Under the pieces are notes generated by a model. The model had not been told where the DNA came from, did no database searches, and saw only the letters and a program-made list of their open reading frames with translations. 64,000 bases of DNA from Clostridium ljungdahlii DSM 13528 (GTDB lineage: Bacteria > Bacillota > Clostridia > Clostridiales > Clostridiaceae), in NCBI RefSeq assembly GCF_000143685.1, contig NC_014328.1, positions 1,426,001 through 1,490,000 of the forward strand. Direction: 5' to 3'. Positions 1-8,977 of this stretch are shown in pieces. The position numbers and the translations under genes are program-made. Numbering within the stretch: the stretch's first letter is position 1; each line of letters opens with the position of its first letter.

Positions 1-1
1 T

Positions 2-592
2 GAAATCATAAATGAAATTTCAATGAATGATAAAGTATGTAAGTATATAGATATACCTATTCAGCACATAAGTGATTCCATACTGAAGCTTATGGGAAGA
101 AGAGGAAGAAAATTAGACATAATAGAAAATATAGATAAGCTTAGAGCTAGAGCAAAAGGTATTGCAATTAGGACTACAATAATAGTTGGCTTTCCTGGAG
201 AGACAGAAGAAAATTTTGAAGAACTAAAGGACTTTGTAAGTACTATGAAATTTGATAACTTAGGTGTATTTAAGTATTCCAGAGAGGAAGGAACTGCAGC
301 TGCAGAAATGAAAAATCAGGTTCCCGAGGAGATTAAGTCTGCAAGGGAAGGAGAACTTATGGTACTTCAAAAGCAGGTAATGACTTCCATAAATAAAAGT
401 AAAATTGGCAGCACTTACAAAGTAATTGTGGAGGGAAAAAAGGGAGAACTGTGGTACGGAAGAAGTTATGAAATGGCTCCAGATATAGACGGAGTTATAT
501 ATATAAAGTGTAAAAAAACTTTAAAAATAGGTACTATGGTTAACGTAAAAATTACTCATATCCTTGAATATGATTTAGTAGGAGTTGTATGA
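2..592 (+). CDS. rimO: Ribosomal protein S12 methylthiotransferase RimO, C-terminal part
   Basis: The reading frame is already open at base 2, so the 5' part, including the iron-sulfur cysteine clusters, lies outside the window. The visible part carries the end of the radical SAM barrel (IPIQHISDSILKLMGRRGR, TTIIVGFPGETEENFEEL) and a C-terminal TRAM-like RNA-binding segment (IGSTYKVIVEGKKGELWYGRSYEMAPDIDGVIYI). RimO is known to add a methylthio group to a conserved aspartate of ribosomal protein S12. MiaB and MtaB share this fold; the IPIQHISDSILKLMGRRG block and the acidic TRAM segment favour RimO. The stop codon overlaps the region just before pgsA, so the two are probably cotranscribed. 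Confidence 0.9.
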   Translation, partial: EIINEISMNDKVCKYIDIPIQHISDSILKLMGRRGRKLDIIENIDKLRARAKGIAIRTTIIVGFPGETEENFEELKDFVSTMKFDNLGVFKYSREEGTAAAEMKNQVPEEIKSAREGELMVLQKQVMTSINKSKIGSTYKVIVEGKKGELWYGRSYEMAPDIDGVIYIKCKKTLKIGTMVNVKITHILEYDLVGVV

Positions 593-593
593 A

Positions 594-1181
594 ATGAATC
601 TAGCAAACAAACTTACAATGCTTAGAATGATATTGATTCCGTTTTTTTTAATATTTATAACGGTAAAGGGGATGCCCTATGGTAAGCTTATTGCAATAGC
701 TATTTTTATATTAGCATCTATTACAGATAAATTAGATGGGTATATAGCTAGAAGCAGAAATCAAATAACAAATTTTGGGAAATTTATGGATCCCCTAGCA
801 GATAAACTTTTGGTTACTACTGCACTTATATGTCTTGTAGAGTACCATATAATACCATCTTGGGTTGCAGTGATAATAGTAGCTAGAGAATTTGCAGTTA
901 CAGGGCTTAGGACAATTGCAGCAGCAGAAGGAATGGTAATAGCTGCAAGTCCTTGGGGAAAAGCTAAAACTGCAACACAAATAATTGCTATAATTCTTGC
1001 TCTTTTAAATTTAACTTATAATCATGTATCCTTAAGTTTACTTAGGGGATTTTTGAACCGTCCTCACAAAGTTTTAAATTTAGTTACAGATGTTGCTATG
1101 GGTATAGCTATAATAATGACTTTAATTTCAGGTATAGATTATTTTCTGAAAAATAAAGAAGTTATAAGGACAGACAGATAA
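594..1181 (+). CDS. pgsA: CDP-diacylglycerol--glycerol-3-phosphate 3-phosphatidyltransferase
   Basis: An integral membrane enzyme of 195 residues that makes phosphatidylglycerophosphate, the first committed step to phosphatidylglycerol and cardiolipin. The CDP-alcohol phosphotransferase signature DGx2ARx8Gx3Dx3D is complete (DGYIARSRNQITNFGKFMDPLADK), followed by several hydrophobic helices. I chose the ATG at 594 because GGAG at 581-584 then lies 9 bases upstream; the in-frame TTG at 585 would touch that site. The start lies 1 base after the rimO stop, which suggests translational coupling. Confidence 0.94.
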   Translation: MNLANKLTMLRMILIPFFLIFITVKGMPYGKLIAIAIFILASITDKLDGYIARSRNQITNFGKFMDPLADKLLVTTALICLVEYHIIPSWVAVIIVAREFAVTGLRTIAAAEGMVIAASPWGKAKTATQIIAIILALLNLTYNHVSLSLLRGFLNRPHKVLNLVTDVAMGIAIIMTLISGIDYFLKNKEVIRTDR

Positions 1182-1255
1182 TTATAAGTATAGTTGATTA
1201 AAATGTTTTTAAGTGTTCATAATTAAAGCTAAATACAGAATTATGAAAAAAACTG

Positions 1256-1284
1256 TTGACTGTATAGTGTAGATAGTATATAAT
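1256..1284 (+). promoter_or_regulatory. Sigma-A promoter of recA
   Basis: TTGACT at 1256-1261, a 17-base spacer and TATAAT at 1279-1284 form a near-consensus housekeeping promoter. Transcription should begin around 1291, at the edge of the LexA box. Confidence 0.88.
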
Positions 1285-1291
1285 TTATACA

Positions 1292-1303
1292 GAACATGCG
1301 TTC
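1292..1303 (+). promoter_or_regulatory. LexA (SOS) operator of recA
   Basis: GAACATGCGTTC is an exact match to the Gram-positive LexA/DinR box GAAC-N4-GTTC. It covers the predicted transcription start, 7 bases after the -10 element, where bound LexA would block initiation. Confidence 0.92.
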
Positions 1304-1326
1304 GTATTAGAGAGGAAGTGAACTTC

Positions 1327-2415
1327 TTGGCAAATTTAAGTAATGAGAAATTACAGGCTATAGAATCAGCTATGGGACAGATAGAAAAACAATTTGGAAA
1401 AGGTGCCATAATGAAACTAGGAGAACACAGTGTATTAAATGTGGATGCCATTTCAACAGGCTGCCTTGACTTAGATATAGCATTAGGTATAGGTGGTGTT
1501 CCAAGAGGAAGGGTAATAGAAATATTTGGTCCTGAATCTTCAGGTAAGACTACGGTGGCACTTCATATAATTGCGGAAGCTCAGAAAAATGGAGGGGCTG
1601 CAGCTTTTATAGATGCAGAGCATGCACTAGATCCTTCTTATGCTCAAAATTTAGGAGTAGATATAAATAATCTTATTGTATCCCAACCAGATACTGGAGA
1701 ACAGGCTATGGAGATAACAGAAGCACTTGTAAGATCTAATGCCATAGATGTTTTGGTAGTGGATTCAGTAGCAGCACTTGTGCCGAAAGCTGAAATAGAG
1801 GGAGAAATGGGAGACTCACATGTAGGACTTCAAGCTAGGCTTATGTCTCAAGCCCTTAGAAAACTTACATCTTCTATAAATAAATCAAAGTGTGTAACAG
1901 TATTTATAAATCAATTAAGAGAAAAAGTAGGAGTTATGTTCGGCAATCCTGAGGTTACGCCTGGTGGAAGAGCTTTAAAGTTTTATTCTTCAGTTAGAAT
2001 GGATGTAAGAAGAATAGATTCTATAAAGCAAGGAGATACCATAGTAGGTAATAGAACAAGAGTAAAAGTTATTAAAAACAAAGTAGCTCCACCTTTTAAA
2101 CAGGCAGAGTTTGACATAATGTACAATCAAGGTATTTCAAGAGAAGGAAATGTGTTGGATGTAGGTGTTAGAGAAGAACTGGTACAGAAAAGTGGTGCGT
2201 GGTTTTCTTATAAAGAAACACGGCTTGGACAAGGCAGGGAAAATGCAAAACAATTTTTGAAAGAAAATAATGATATATTAGTTGAGATAGAAAGCAAGAT
2301 AAGGGAAAAATATAAATTACCTTCTTTAAAAAAGAATTCTCTTGAAGACAAAGATAAAAATAATGTTGATAGTAAAATTGATAAAAAAGATAATTTAAAA
2401 CATTCTGATAAATAG
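1327..2415 (+). CDS. recA: Recombinase RecA
   Basis: RecA forms ATP-dependent filaments on single-stranded DNA for homologous recombination and triggers LexA self-cleavage. Visible features are the Walker A loop GPESSGKTT, the [22 protein letters not shown] Walker B region, the L1/L2 loops ([22 protein letters not shown]) and a lysine/aspartate-rich tail typical of clostridia. I prefer the TTG at 1327 ([16 protein letters not shown], the usual RecA start, 362 residues), because AGGAAGTG at 1313-1320 is then 6 bases upstream. The in-frame GTG at 1318 overlaps that ribosome site. Expression is probably SOS-controlled through the box at 1292-1303. Confidence 0.97.
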   Translation: MANLSNEKLQAIESAMGQIEKQFGKGAIMKLGEHSVLNVDAISTGCLDLDIALGIGGVPRGRVIEIFGPESSGKTTVALHIIAEAQKNGGAAAFIDAEHALDPSYAQNLGVDINNLIVSQPDTGEQAMEITEALVRSNAIDVLVVDSVAALVPKAEIEGEMGDSHVGLQARLMSQALRKLTSSINKSKCVTVFINQLREKVGVMFGNPEVTPGGRALKFYSSVRMDVRRIDSIKQGDTIVGNRTRVKVIKNKVAPPFKQAEFDIMYNQGISREGNVLDVGVREELVQKSGAWFSYKETRLGQGRENAKQFLKENNDILVEIESKIREKYKLPSLKKNSLEDKDKNNVDSKIDKKDNLKHSDK

Positions 2416-2420
2416 TTTAT

Positions 2421-2446
2421 AAAGGGGAGTAAATTACTCCCTTTTA
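2421..2446 (+). terminator. recA terminator
   Basis: AAAGGGGAGTAA pairs with TTACTCCCTTTT around a short loop, with one bulged G, and the stem runs into T residues. It lies just after the recA stop. Confidence 0.75.
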
Positions 2447-2497
2447 TAATGAAAAATAAGTACCAAATTTTGTTTGAGAGAATAAAATGCATATAAC

Positions 2498-2526
2498 TTG
2501 ACAATAATTAAAATATAATATAAAAT
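2498..2526 (+). promoter_or_regulatory. Probable promoter of rny
   Basis: TTGACA at 2498-2503, 17 bases, then TAAAAT at 2521-2526. The remaining leader to the rny start (about 120 bases) shows no further clear element. Confidence 0.6.
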
Positions 2527-2650
2527 TAAGACAAATTCTGGTTTATCATGTATTTAGGAATTACCAATTGAATAAATATGGCACCTTTTCTATGCTTGCA
2601 TATTTAACTGAATTATAGATTTACATAATAAGAGCAAAGGAGGTGTTCAT

Positions 2651-4195
2651 GTGAATTCCATAATAATATATGAGGTTATTGCTGGTATACTAGTAGCAGC
2701 TGCCTTGATAGTTCAATTCAATATGATCAAAAAGAAGGCAGTTGTTATAAAATCACAGGCTTTAGAAGAGTCTAATAGATTAAAGGAAGAGGCAAAAAAA
2801 CAGGCTGAAACCCAAAAAAAAGAGGCTATACTAGAAGCTAAAGAGGAAATTCATAAATTAAGAAATGATTTTGATAAAGAGTCTAGAGATAGAAGAAATG
2901 AAAATCAAAGACTTGAAAGAAGGTTAATCCAGAGAGAAGAGTTATTAGATAAGAAAAGTGATGCTCTTGAAAAGAGAGATAGTGGCCTAGATAAAAAGCA
3001 GCAGGACATAGATAAATTACAGATAAGTGTAGAGGAATTATATAAGAAACAAAGAGAAAAATTAGAAAAGTTATCAGGACTAAGTTCTGAAGAGGCTAAG
3101 AATATTTTACTAGAACAAGTTAATAAGGAAATAAAACATGAATCTGCGATGATGATTAAAGAAATTGAAACAAAGGCTAAAGAAGAAGCTGATAAAAAAG
3201 CAAGAGAAATTATAACTTGTGCTATCCAGAGGTGTGCTGCTGATCATGTAGCAGAAACTACAGTACATGTTGTACCTTTACCTAATGACGAAATGAAAGG
3301 CAGAATAATAGGTAGAGAGGGTAGAAATATAAGGACTCTTGAAACATTAACTGGTGTGGATCTAATAATAGATGATACACCTGAAGCTGTAATATTGTCG
3401 GGCTTTGATCCTATAAGGAGAGAGGTTGCAAGAATAGCACTGGAGAAACTTATAATTGATGGAAGAATACACCCAGCAAGAATCGAAGAAATGGTTCAAA
3501 AAGCTGAAAAAGAAGTTGAAAATAATGTTAAAGAAGAAGGAGAACAGGCCACTTTTGAAACTGGCGTGCACGGCCTTCATATGGAATTAGTAAAATTGTT
3601 AGGAAGATTGAAGTATAGAACCAGCTATGGTCAAAATGTTTTAAAACATTCTGTGGAAGTTGCCTATTTAGCTGGACTTATGGCATCAGAAATTGGCATA
3701 GATCCAACTATAGCTAAAAGAGCAGGATTGCTTCATGATATAGGTAAAGCAGTGGATCATGAAGTTGAAGGTCCTCATGCCGTTATAGGTTCAGAGGTTG
3801 CTAAAAAATACAGAGAATCACCAATAATTGTAAATGCTATTGCAGCTCATCATGGAGATGTAGAATTTCAATCCTTAGAAGCTGTACTCGTTCAAGCAGC
3901 GGATGCTATTTCTGCTGCAAGGCCTGGTGCTAGAAGAGAAACACTGGAAGCTTATATTAAGCGTCTAGAAAAACTTGAAGAAATAGCAAATACATGTGAA
4001 GGTGTAGAAAAGTCATATGCCATTCAAGCGGGAAGAGAACTTAGAATAATGGTTAAACCAGAAAATATTGATGATGCAGGTGCTATTGAAATGGCAAGGA
4101 ACATAGTAAAGAGAATTGAAGAAGAGCTAGAGTATCCTGGTCAGATTAAAGTAAATGTCATTAGAGAGACTCGTGCAATTGAATATGCAAAATAA
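2651..4195 (+). CDS. rny: Ribonuclease Y
   Basis: A membrane-anchored endoribonuclease that initiates mRNA decay in many Firmicutes. In order: an N-terminal membrane helix (about residues 4-24), a long charged coiled coil (about 30-180), a KH domain with the GxxG-type loop [10 protein letters not shown] near residue 217, and an HD domain with catalytic His362-Asp363 ([18 protein letters not shown]). The 514-residue length is normal. The GTG start at 2651 follows a perfect AGGAGGTG at 2638-2645. It is transcribed apart from recA, having its own promoter and a strong terminator. Confidence 0.96.
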   Translation: MNSIIIYEVIAGILVAAALIVQFNMIKKKAVVIKSQALEESNRLKEEAKKQAETQKKEAILEAKEEIHKLRNDFDKESRDRRNENQRLERRLIQREELLDKKSDALEKRDSGLDKKQQDIDKLQISVEELYKKQREKLEKLSGLSSEEAKNILLEQVNKEIKHESAMMIKEIETKAKEEADKKAREIITCAIQRCAADHVAETTVHVVPLPNDEMKGRIIGREGRNIRTLETLTGVDLIIDDTPEAVILSGFDPIRREVARIALEKLIIDGRIHPARIEEMVQKAEKEVENNVKEEGEQATFETGVHGLHMELVKLLGRLKYRTSYGQNVLKHSVEVAYLAGLMASEIGIDPTIAKRAGLLHDIGKAVDHEVEGPHAVIGSEVAKKYRESPIIVNAIAAHHGDVEFQSLEAVLVQAADAISAARPGARRETLEAYIKRLEKLEEIANTCEGVEKSYAIQAGRELRIMVKPENIDDAGAIEMARNIVKRIEEELEYPGQIKVNVIRETRAIEYAK

Positions 4196-4224
4196 TAAAT
4201 AGTATTGTTATAACATAGAAAAAT

Positions 4225-4260
4225 ATTCCTTTTAGGTTTTGTAACCTAAAAGGAATTTTT
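4225..4260 (+). terminator. rny terminator
   Basis: A perfect 14-bp stem (4225-4238 with 4243-4256), loop TTGT, then T residues. Its right arm overlaps the -35 part of the spoVS sigma-H promoter. Confidence 0.9.
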
Positions 4261-4277
4261 GATTTTTTGTAGAATAC
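4249..4277 (+). promoter_or_regulatory. Sigma-H-type promoter of spoVS
   Basis: AAAGGAATT (4249-4257), 11 bases, then GTAGAAT (4269-4275) matches the sigma-H pattern RnAGGAwWW-N11-12-RnnGAAT. In Bacillus subtilis spoVS is a known sigma-H gene, so the match is in the expected place. Confidence 0.75.
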
Positions 4278-4345
4278 TATATATATGTAGTAGTAATAAT
4301 TAAAGTTAATGTAAAGAGTTATTATAATATATAGGAGGTTTAATT

Positions 4346-4594
4346 ATGGAAGTATTAAAAGTTTCAACAAAATCAAGTCCAAATTCGGTGGCAGGAGTTT
4401 TAAGGGAAAGAGGAGCAGCAGAGATACAAGCTATAGGAGCAGGAGCGTTAAATCAAGCTGTTAAAGCTGTAGCTATTGCTAGAGGGTTTGTAGCACCTAG
4501 TGGAATCGATTTAATATGTATTCCGGCATTTACGGACATTGAAATAGATGGAGAAGAAAGAACTGCAATTAAATTAATAATACAGCCAAGATAA
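4346..4594 (+). CDS. spoVS: Stage V sporulation protein S
   Basis: A small Alba-like protein of 82 residues, conserved in endospore formers and needed for spore coat and septum events. The whole length matches the family (MEVLKVSTKSSPNSVAGVLRE, GAGALNQAVKAVAIARGF, TDIEIDGEERTAIKLIIQ). The ATG follows AGGAGG with normal spacing. The upstream sigma-H-type promoter suggests induction at the start of sporulation. Its location after rny is common in clostridia. Confidence 0.95.
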   Translation: MEVLKVSTKSSPNSVAGVLRERGAAEIQAIGAGALNQAVKAVAIARGFVAPSGIDLICIPAFTDIEIDGEERTAIKLIIQPR

Positions 4595-4615
4595 CAATAA
4601 AAATTAATTTTTATT

Positions 4616-4645
4616 AAAGGACTTGTGATTTATCTCAAGCCCTTT
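4616..4645 (+). terminator. Weak hairpin after spoVS
   Basis: AAAGG-A-CTTG pairs with CAAG-C-CCTTT around a 10-base loop with one mismatch. There is no clear T tract, so it is only a possible terminator. Confidence 0.4.
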
Positions 4646-4751
4646 ATTAGATTACGATTAAAATGACATATTGACTATAATATAGACTATGTTAAAATGT
4701 AAAAAGACGCATAATTCAACTTTAACATATATACAGCTAGGGAGGAAAGTT

Positions 4752-5612
4752 ATGGGAGCAATAATTGAACTAATGAGACCTAAGCAGTGGAGTAAAAATT
4801 TTTTTGTTTTCGCTGCAATTATTTTTTCAGGAAATTTTTTACACACCAGTGTATTAGAGAATAATATATTAACTTTTATTTTATTTTGTATGACATCTTC
4901 TACTATTTATGTATTAAATGATATTGTAGATGTTGAAAAGGACAAGTGTCATCCTGATAAGAAGAATAGACCTATTGCAAGTGGCCGTGTATCTAAAAAT
5001 AAAGCGATCATCTTAGATATACTATTATTTATTTTGGTATTATGTCTTGCATATATATTTCTAGATATAAAAATTTTGCTTATTTTTTCGGTGTATATTA
5101 TAGTAAATATATTCTATTCTTTTAAACTTAAAAATTTAGTTATAATAGATGTTATGACTATTGCTTTTGGATTTGTATTAAGGGTTGAAAGTGGAAGTAT
5201 AGCTACAGGGGTTCAGGTTTCACCCTGGTTGTTTTTATGTACGATACTTCTAGCACTGTTTTTAGGTTTAAACAAAAGAAAAAGTGAGATTGTAACTTTA
5301 AAGGACAAGAGAAGTTCTTCTAGAAAGATATTAGAAAAATATTCAATTGAGAATATTGATAAAATGTTAACTATAGTAAACCCATCTGTACTTATGGCTT
5401 ATTGCCTGTATACTTTTAGTTCCACACAAAGTAGAACTATGATGTTTACCATACCCTTTGTGTTGTATGGCATACTTAGATACGAATATCTAATGGATAA
5501 GGAGAACATAGGTGGAAAACCAGAGGATGTATTTCAAAAAGACATACCTTTTCTTGTGGATATATTAATATGGATTATAGTTGTTATAGTTATAATATAC
5601 TTTAAATTATAG
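4752..5612 (+). CDS. UbiA-family prenyltransferase, decaprenyl-phosphate phosphoribosyltransferase-like
   Basis: A polytopic membrane protein of 286 residues. The aspartate-rich UbiA motif NDIVDVEKDKCHPDKKNRPIASG resembles the DPPR synthase branch (NDxxDxxxDxxHPxKxxRPIAxG), which transfers 5-phosphoribose to polyprenyl phosphate rather than prenylating an aromatic ring. The N-terminal block MRPKQWSKNFFVFA is also typical of that branch. ATG 4752 is preceded by GGAGGAAAG; the longer frame from 4689 lacks a site. The next two genes encode a GT-C-like protein and a small flippase-like protein, so I infer a lipid-linked pentose donor. Substrate is unproven. Confidence 0.8.
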   Translation: MGAIIELMRPKQWSKNFFVFAAIIFSGNFLHTSVLENNILTFILFCMTSSTIYVLNDIVDVEKDKCHPDKKNRPIASGRVSKNKAIILDILLFILVLCLAYIFLDIKILLIFSVYIIVNIFYSFKLKNLVIIDVMTIAFGFVLRVESGSIATGVQVSPWLFLCTILLALFLGLNKRKSEIVTLKDKRSSSRKILEKYSIENIDKMLTIVNPSVLMAYCLYTFSSTQSRTMMFTIPFVLYGILRYEYLMDKENIGGKPEDVFQKDIPFLVDILIWIIVVIVIIYFKL

Positions 5613-5630
5613 AAGGGAAACCAGTTTTAA

Positions 5631-6932
5631 ATGAAATATAATGTTTTTGAATACAATTACTACCAATTAGGAAATGATACCTACAATAATAGCAAAGGGT
5701 ATTATTATATTATGATGACTTTAGGTATGTTTTTATCCATACTGTGGGTAATTTTTGTGAATGCCAAGCCATTTTCAGATTTTGATTATTATTATAATTT
5801 GGCAAAGGAAATATCAAGAGGCCTTCCTTGGGGAGATACATATACTTCTGTGGGCTATTCCATAGTTTTAGGAGGAATATTTAAGTTATTTGGAGCTAGT
5901 GTATTAACGGCTAAAATATTTAATTTGTGTATTACTTTTATAAATTACTTGTGTTTTAAGTTTATCTTATCTAAGGTGAACTTAAAGGAAATAGATAGGA
6001 AAATAATATTTGGATTATTTGTATTGTTCCCTAATAACATACTTTTTAACAGTATTTTAGGTACAGAACTTATTTTTACAAGTATAATGCTTGCAGTCAC
6101 TTGTCTTTATTTTAGTGATTTGAAACTCAAGTATTTTTTTATAGGAATACTTACAGGACTTAATACAATAGTGAAGCCTTTTTTTATAGTATTTTTCTTT
6201 GCTATCTTTTTAGTAGATGTAATAAAGCATAAAAAGTTGATTTGGGCTTTGAGAAATTCTCTTATTGTTCTTATAATGAGTGTGATTGTTATTTCTCCCT
6301 GGATATATAGAAACACAAAATTAATGGGACAACGTACGTTTGTATCTAATAATGGTGGAATAGTGCTTTATATAAATAATAACTCACAAAATCATTTGGG
6401 AAGATGGATGCCTGCAGCAGATGTGGAAGATTCTATTGTAAATAAACCCGAATATAAAAAGGCAAATAGAACAGAACAAAATAAGATGTTAAGTGCTGCT
6501 GCAAAGAAATGGATAAAAAGCCATCCTGTTGATTTTATAAAATTGGGATTTAAAAGATTGCTTAATACATATTTTTGGAGTGATGATGTAACGTATAGTA
6601 CTTATGGCAGTGGAGTTAATAGGAGTTATGTTCACACTCTGTTTGCAATTGACAACATTATAAGGGTAATTGTGTTTTTATCCACTATTATATATGTTTT
6701 GTTATATTCATTAAGAACACTTTATAGTATCTTTAAAGGTAGAAGTGATGAATTAGATAAGTTTAAACTTTATTTAATAATGTTATTTTTTATGTTTACT
6801 TCTGTTTATTTTGTAACAGAAGGACAAGGGAGGTATTCCTTTCCAGAAATATTTATAGCTGTTTATTGCTGTTATTTTTCTTTAAAATATTTATTGCATT
6901 TATTATTGAAAGTTAAGGTGATAAGGGCATGA
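5631..6932 (+). CDS. GT-C-type membrane glycosyltransferase-like protein (ArnT/GT39-like)
   Basis: A 433-residue protein with about ten hydrophobic helices. An early acidic motif follows the first helix (FSDFDYYYNLAKEISRG), and a conserved arginine segment ends a helix (SPWIYRNTKLMGQRTFVSNNGGIVLYINNN). Both patterns fit GT-C enzymes that use polyprenyl-phosphate sugars on the outer membrane face. The start follows GAAGGG with long spacing. It lies 18 bases after the UbiA-like gene and overlaps the next gene by 4 bases (ATGA), so this is an operon. The acceptor (teichoic acid, glycolipid or protein) is unknown. Confidence 0.65.
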   Translation: MKYNVFEYNYYQLGNDTYNNSKGYYYIMMTLGMFLSILWVIFVNAKPFSDFDYYYNLAKEISRGLPWGDTYTSVGYSIVLGGIFKLFGASVLTAKIFNLCITFINYLCFKFILSKVNLKEIDRKIIFGLFVLFPNNILFNSILGTELIFTSIMLAVTCLYFSDLKLKYFFIGILTGLNTIVKPFFIVFFFAIFLVDVIKHKKLIWALRNSLIVLIMSVIVISPWIYRNTKLMGQRTFVSNNGGIVLYINNNSQNHLGRWMPAADVEDSIVNKPEYKKANRTEQNKMLSAAAKKWIKSHPVDFIKLGFKRLLNTYFWSDDVTYSTYGSGVNRSYVHTLFAIDNIIRVIVFLSTIIYVLLYSLRTLYSIFKGRSDELDKFKLYLIMLFFMFTSVYFVTEGQGRYSFPEIFIAVYCCYFSLKYLLHLLLKVKVIRA

Positions 6933-7285
6933 TTGTATTGATATTAATATCGGTTTTTTTGGGAGCCATTGGACAGGTACTTGTAAAGTATGGAGCAGTA
7001 AATCTTAATTTAAACTTTACTATAAAATATTTAATTCCAAGTATTTTAAGCATATTAAAAAATTTACCTGTTATGTTAGGAATTATATCCTATGGATTAA
7101 GTTTTTTACTATGGATAAAAGTTTTGAGTAAGGTAGAATTAAGTTATGCTTATCCTATGGTTAGTTTAGGATATATAATAACTATGGTGTTTTCTTATTT
7201 TATGTTTAAGGAAAACATATCTTTTATAAGAATATTAGGAGTAGCTTTTATAATGCTTGGGGTAATACTTGTTTCAAGAAGTTAG
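6929..7285 (+). CDS. SMR/EamA-type small membrane protein, probable lipid-linked sugar flippase
   Basis: A four-helix protein of 118 residues with the family pattern GAIGQVLVKYGA in helix 1 and SYAYPMVSLGYIITMVFSYFMFKE in helix 3. It resembles ArnE/ArnF-like and EmrE-like proteins. In Arn-type pathways such proteins flip the polyprenyl-phosphate sugar outward. Its translational overlap with the GT-C-like gene and the upstream UbiA-like gene support that role here over drug efflux. This is an inference from context. Confidence 0.7.
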   Translation: MIVLILISVFLGAIGQVLVKYGAVNLNLNFTIKYLIPSILSILKNLPVMLGIISYGLSFLLWIKVLSKVELSYAYPMVSLGYIITMVFSYFMFKENISFIRILGVAFIMLGVILVSRS

Positions 7286-7356
7286 AATAAAAAACTCTGA
7301 CTTATCTTATTATAAATAAAGAATGTTGTAAATTAAATTGTAATGGAGGAATGAAA

Positions 7357-8550
7357 ATGATATTGTCAAAAAAAGCTGAAAAAATTCAACCGTCTATAAC
7401 TTTAGCTATAACAGCTGAAGCCAAGAGAATGAAATCAGAGGGAATTGATGTAATAGGTTTTGGAGCAGGAGAACCTGATTTTAATACACCAGAAAATATT
7501 CAGGAAGCTGCAATAGAGTCTATGAAAAAGGGGTGCACAAAATATACTCCAGCGTCTGGTATTTCAGAGCTGAAAGAGGCTATTGTTAAGAAATTTAAAA
7601 AAGATAATGGACTAAGCTATAATACAAATCAGATTATAATATCTACAGGGGCAAAACAGTGCCTTTCAAATACGTTTTTAGCTACATTGAACCCTGGAGA
7701 TGAAGTTATAATACCTACACCATATTGGGTAAGCTATCCTGAACTAGTTAAACTTGCAGATGGTGTACCTGTATTTGCAGATACAAAAGAAGAAGACGGA
7801 TTTAAATATACTTTAGAAACTTTAGAAAAAGCATATACTAAAAATACCAAAATGATTTTATTAAATAGTCCTAATAATCCAACAGGAACTATTTATTCAA
7901 AAGAAGAACTTGAAGTAATAGCTAATTTTGCAAAGGAAAAGGATTTGCTCATTTTATCTGATGAAATATATGAAAAATTAATATATGGCACTAATGCACA
8001 CATAAGTATAGCAAGTTTATCAGAAGATGCTTACAATAGAACAATAGTTATAAATGGAGTTTCAAAAACCTATGCCATGACAGGATGGAGAATAGGCTAT
8101 GCTGCAGCAAATAAAGATATAATTAAGGTAATGTCTAATGTACAGAGTCATACTACTGGAAACCCTAATTCTATAGCACAATATGCAGCTGTGGCTGCTT
8201 TAAATGGAAAAGATACTCAGATTAAAAGTATGGTAAGTGAGTTTAAAGATAGAAGAGATTGTATGGTAAGTAAGATAGATAAAATGAAAAATGTTTCTTG
8301 CTTGAATCCAGAAGGTGCTTTTTATGTAATGTTAAATATATCAAATCTTTTTGGTAAAACTATAGATGGAGTAGTAATAAATAATTCTTTAGAATTTTCA
8401 CAGAAATTATTGGAGAAAGAAAAAGTAGCAGTAATTCCAGGTCTGGGTTTTGGATTAGATGGATACATAAGATTATCTTATGCTACATCTATGGAAAATA
8501 TACAAAATGGAATGGATAGGATAGATAAGTTTATATCTCAATTAAAATAG
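7357..8550 (+). CDS. Pyridoxal phosphate-dependent aminotransferase, class I (AspC/PatA-like)
   Basis: A fold-type I aminotransferase of 397 residues, probably acting on aspartate or aromatic amino acids with 2-oxoglutarate. The PLP lysine lies in NGVSKTYAMTGWRIGYA. Also visible are the N-terminal GFGAGEPDFNTPENI, the NSPNNPTGTIYS loop, and the C-terminal arginine segment YIRLSYATS that binds the carboxylate. ATG 7357 lies 7 bases after GGAGG; ATG 7351 is too close. Substrate cannot be set by sequence. No operon partner. Confidence 0.88.
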   Translation: MILSKKAEKIQPSITLAITAEAKRMKSEGIDVIGFGAGEPDFNTPENIQEAAIESMKKGCTKYTPASGISELKEAIVKKFKKDNGLSYNTNQIIISTGAKQCLSNTFLATLNPGDEVIIPTPYWVSYPELVKLADGVPVFADTKEEDGFKYTLETLEKAYTKNTKMILLNSPNNPTGTIYSKEELEVIANFAKEKDLLILSDEIYEKLIYGTNAHISIASLSEDAYNRTIVINGVSKTYAMTGWRIGYAAANKDIIKVMSNVQSHTTGNPNSIAQYAAVAALNGKDTQIKSMVSEFKDRRDCMVSKIDKMKNVSCLNPEGAFYVMLNISNLFGKTIDGVVINNSLEFSQKLLEKEKVAVIPGLGFGLDGYIRLSYATSMENIQNGMDRIDKFISQLK

Positions 8551-8587
8551 CCGATGGCAGTTTTTGTCATAGAACAAAAAAATTGTA

Positions 8588-8615
8588 TTGAAACGTAAAC
8601 AAAAAATGGTATAAT
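8588..8615 (+). promoter_or_regulatory. Promoter of ptsH
   Basis: TTGAAA at 8588-8593, 16 bases, then TATAAT at 8610-8615. Confidence 0.65.
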
Positions 8616-8674
8616 AAGTAGAGAAAGATTTGTCACATTGTGGTATATAATATTAAAGCATAGAGGTGAATTAA

Positions 8675-8935
8675 ATGATTTCTAAAGAAGTTATAGTTAA
8701 AAGCTCTACAGGATTACATGCAAGACCTGCAACTCTATTAGTAAAAAAAGCTTCTTCATTTAAGTCAGATTTATCTATAGAATTTGATGGAAAAAAAGCT
8801 AACATAAAGAGTTTAATTGGAGTTCTTTCATTAGGAGTAACAAAGGATTCTAAAGTTAAAATTACTGCATCAGGTAATGATGAATCACTAGCAGTAGAAG
8901 AGATTATTAAATTAATAAACTCACTAGAAGAGTAA
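8675..8935 (+). CDS. ptsH: Phosphocarrier protein HPr
   Basis: The 86-residue cytosolic phosphocarrier of the sugar phosphotransferase system. His15 (TGLHARPA) takes phosphate from Enzyme I, and Ser46 (IKSLIGVLSLG) is the site for HPr kinase in Firmicutes. Having His15 separates it from the catabolite-only homologue Crh. It stands alone: ptsI is not adjacent, as often in clostridia. It has its own promoter and shares a terminator with the convergent DUF378 gene. Confidence 0.95.
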   Translation: MISKEVIVKSSTGLHARPATLLVKKASSFKSDLSIEFDGKKANIKSLIGVLSLGVTKDSKVKITASGNDESLAVEEIIKLINSLEE

Positions 8936-8943
8936 GATAATAA

Positions 8944-8977
8944 ATATAAGACCTATGTAAAAGTATAGGTCTTATAT
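8944..8977. terminator. Bidirectional terminator between ptsH and the DUF378 gene
   Basis: A perfect 13-bp stem, ATATAAGACCTAT with ATAGGTCTTATAT, around GTAAAAGT. A/T-rich flanks on both sides allow it to serve both convergent genes. Confidence 0.88.

Noticed and set aside
8588..8603. Possible cre (CcpA) site TTGAAACGTAAACA over the ptsH promoter
   Set aside because: One base is missing between the AA and CG blocks compared with the cre consensus, so the spacing does not fit.
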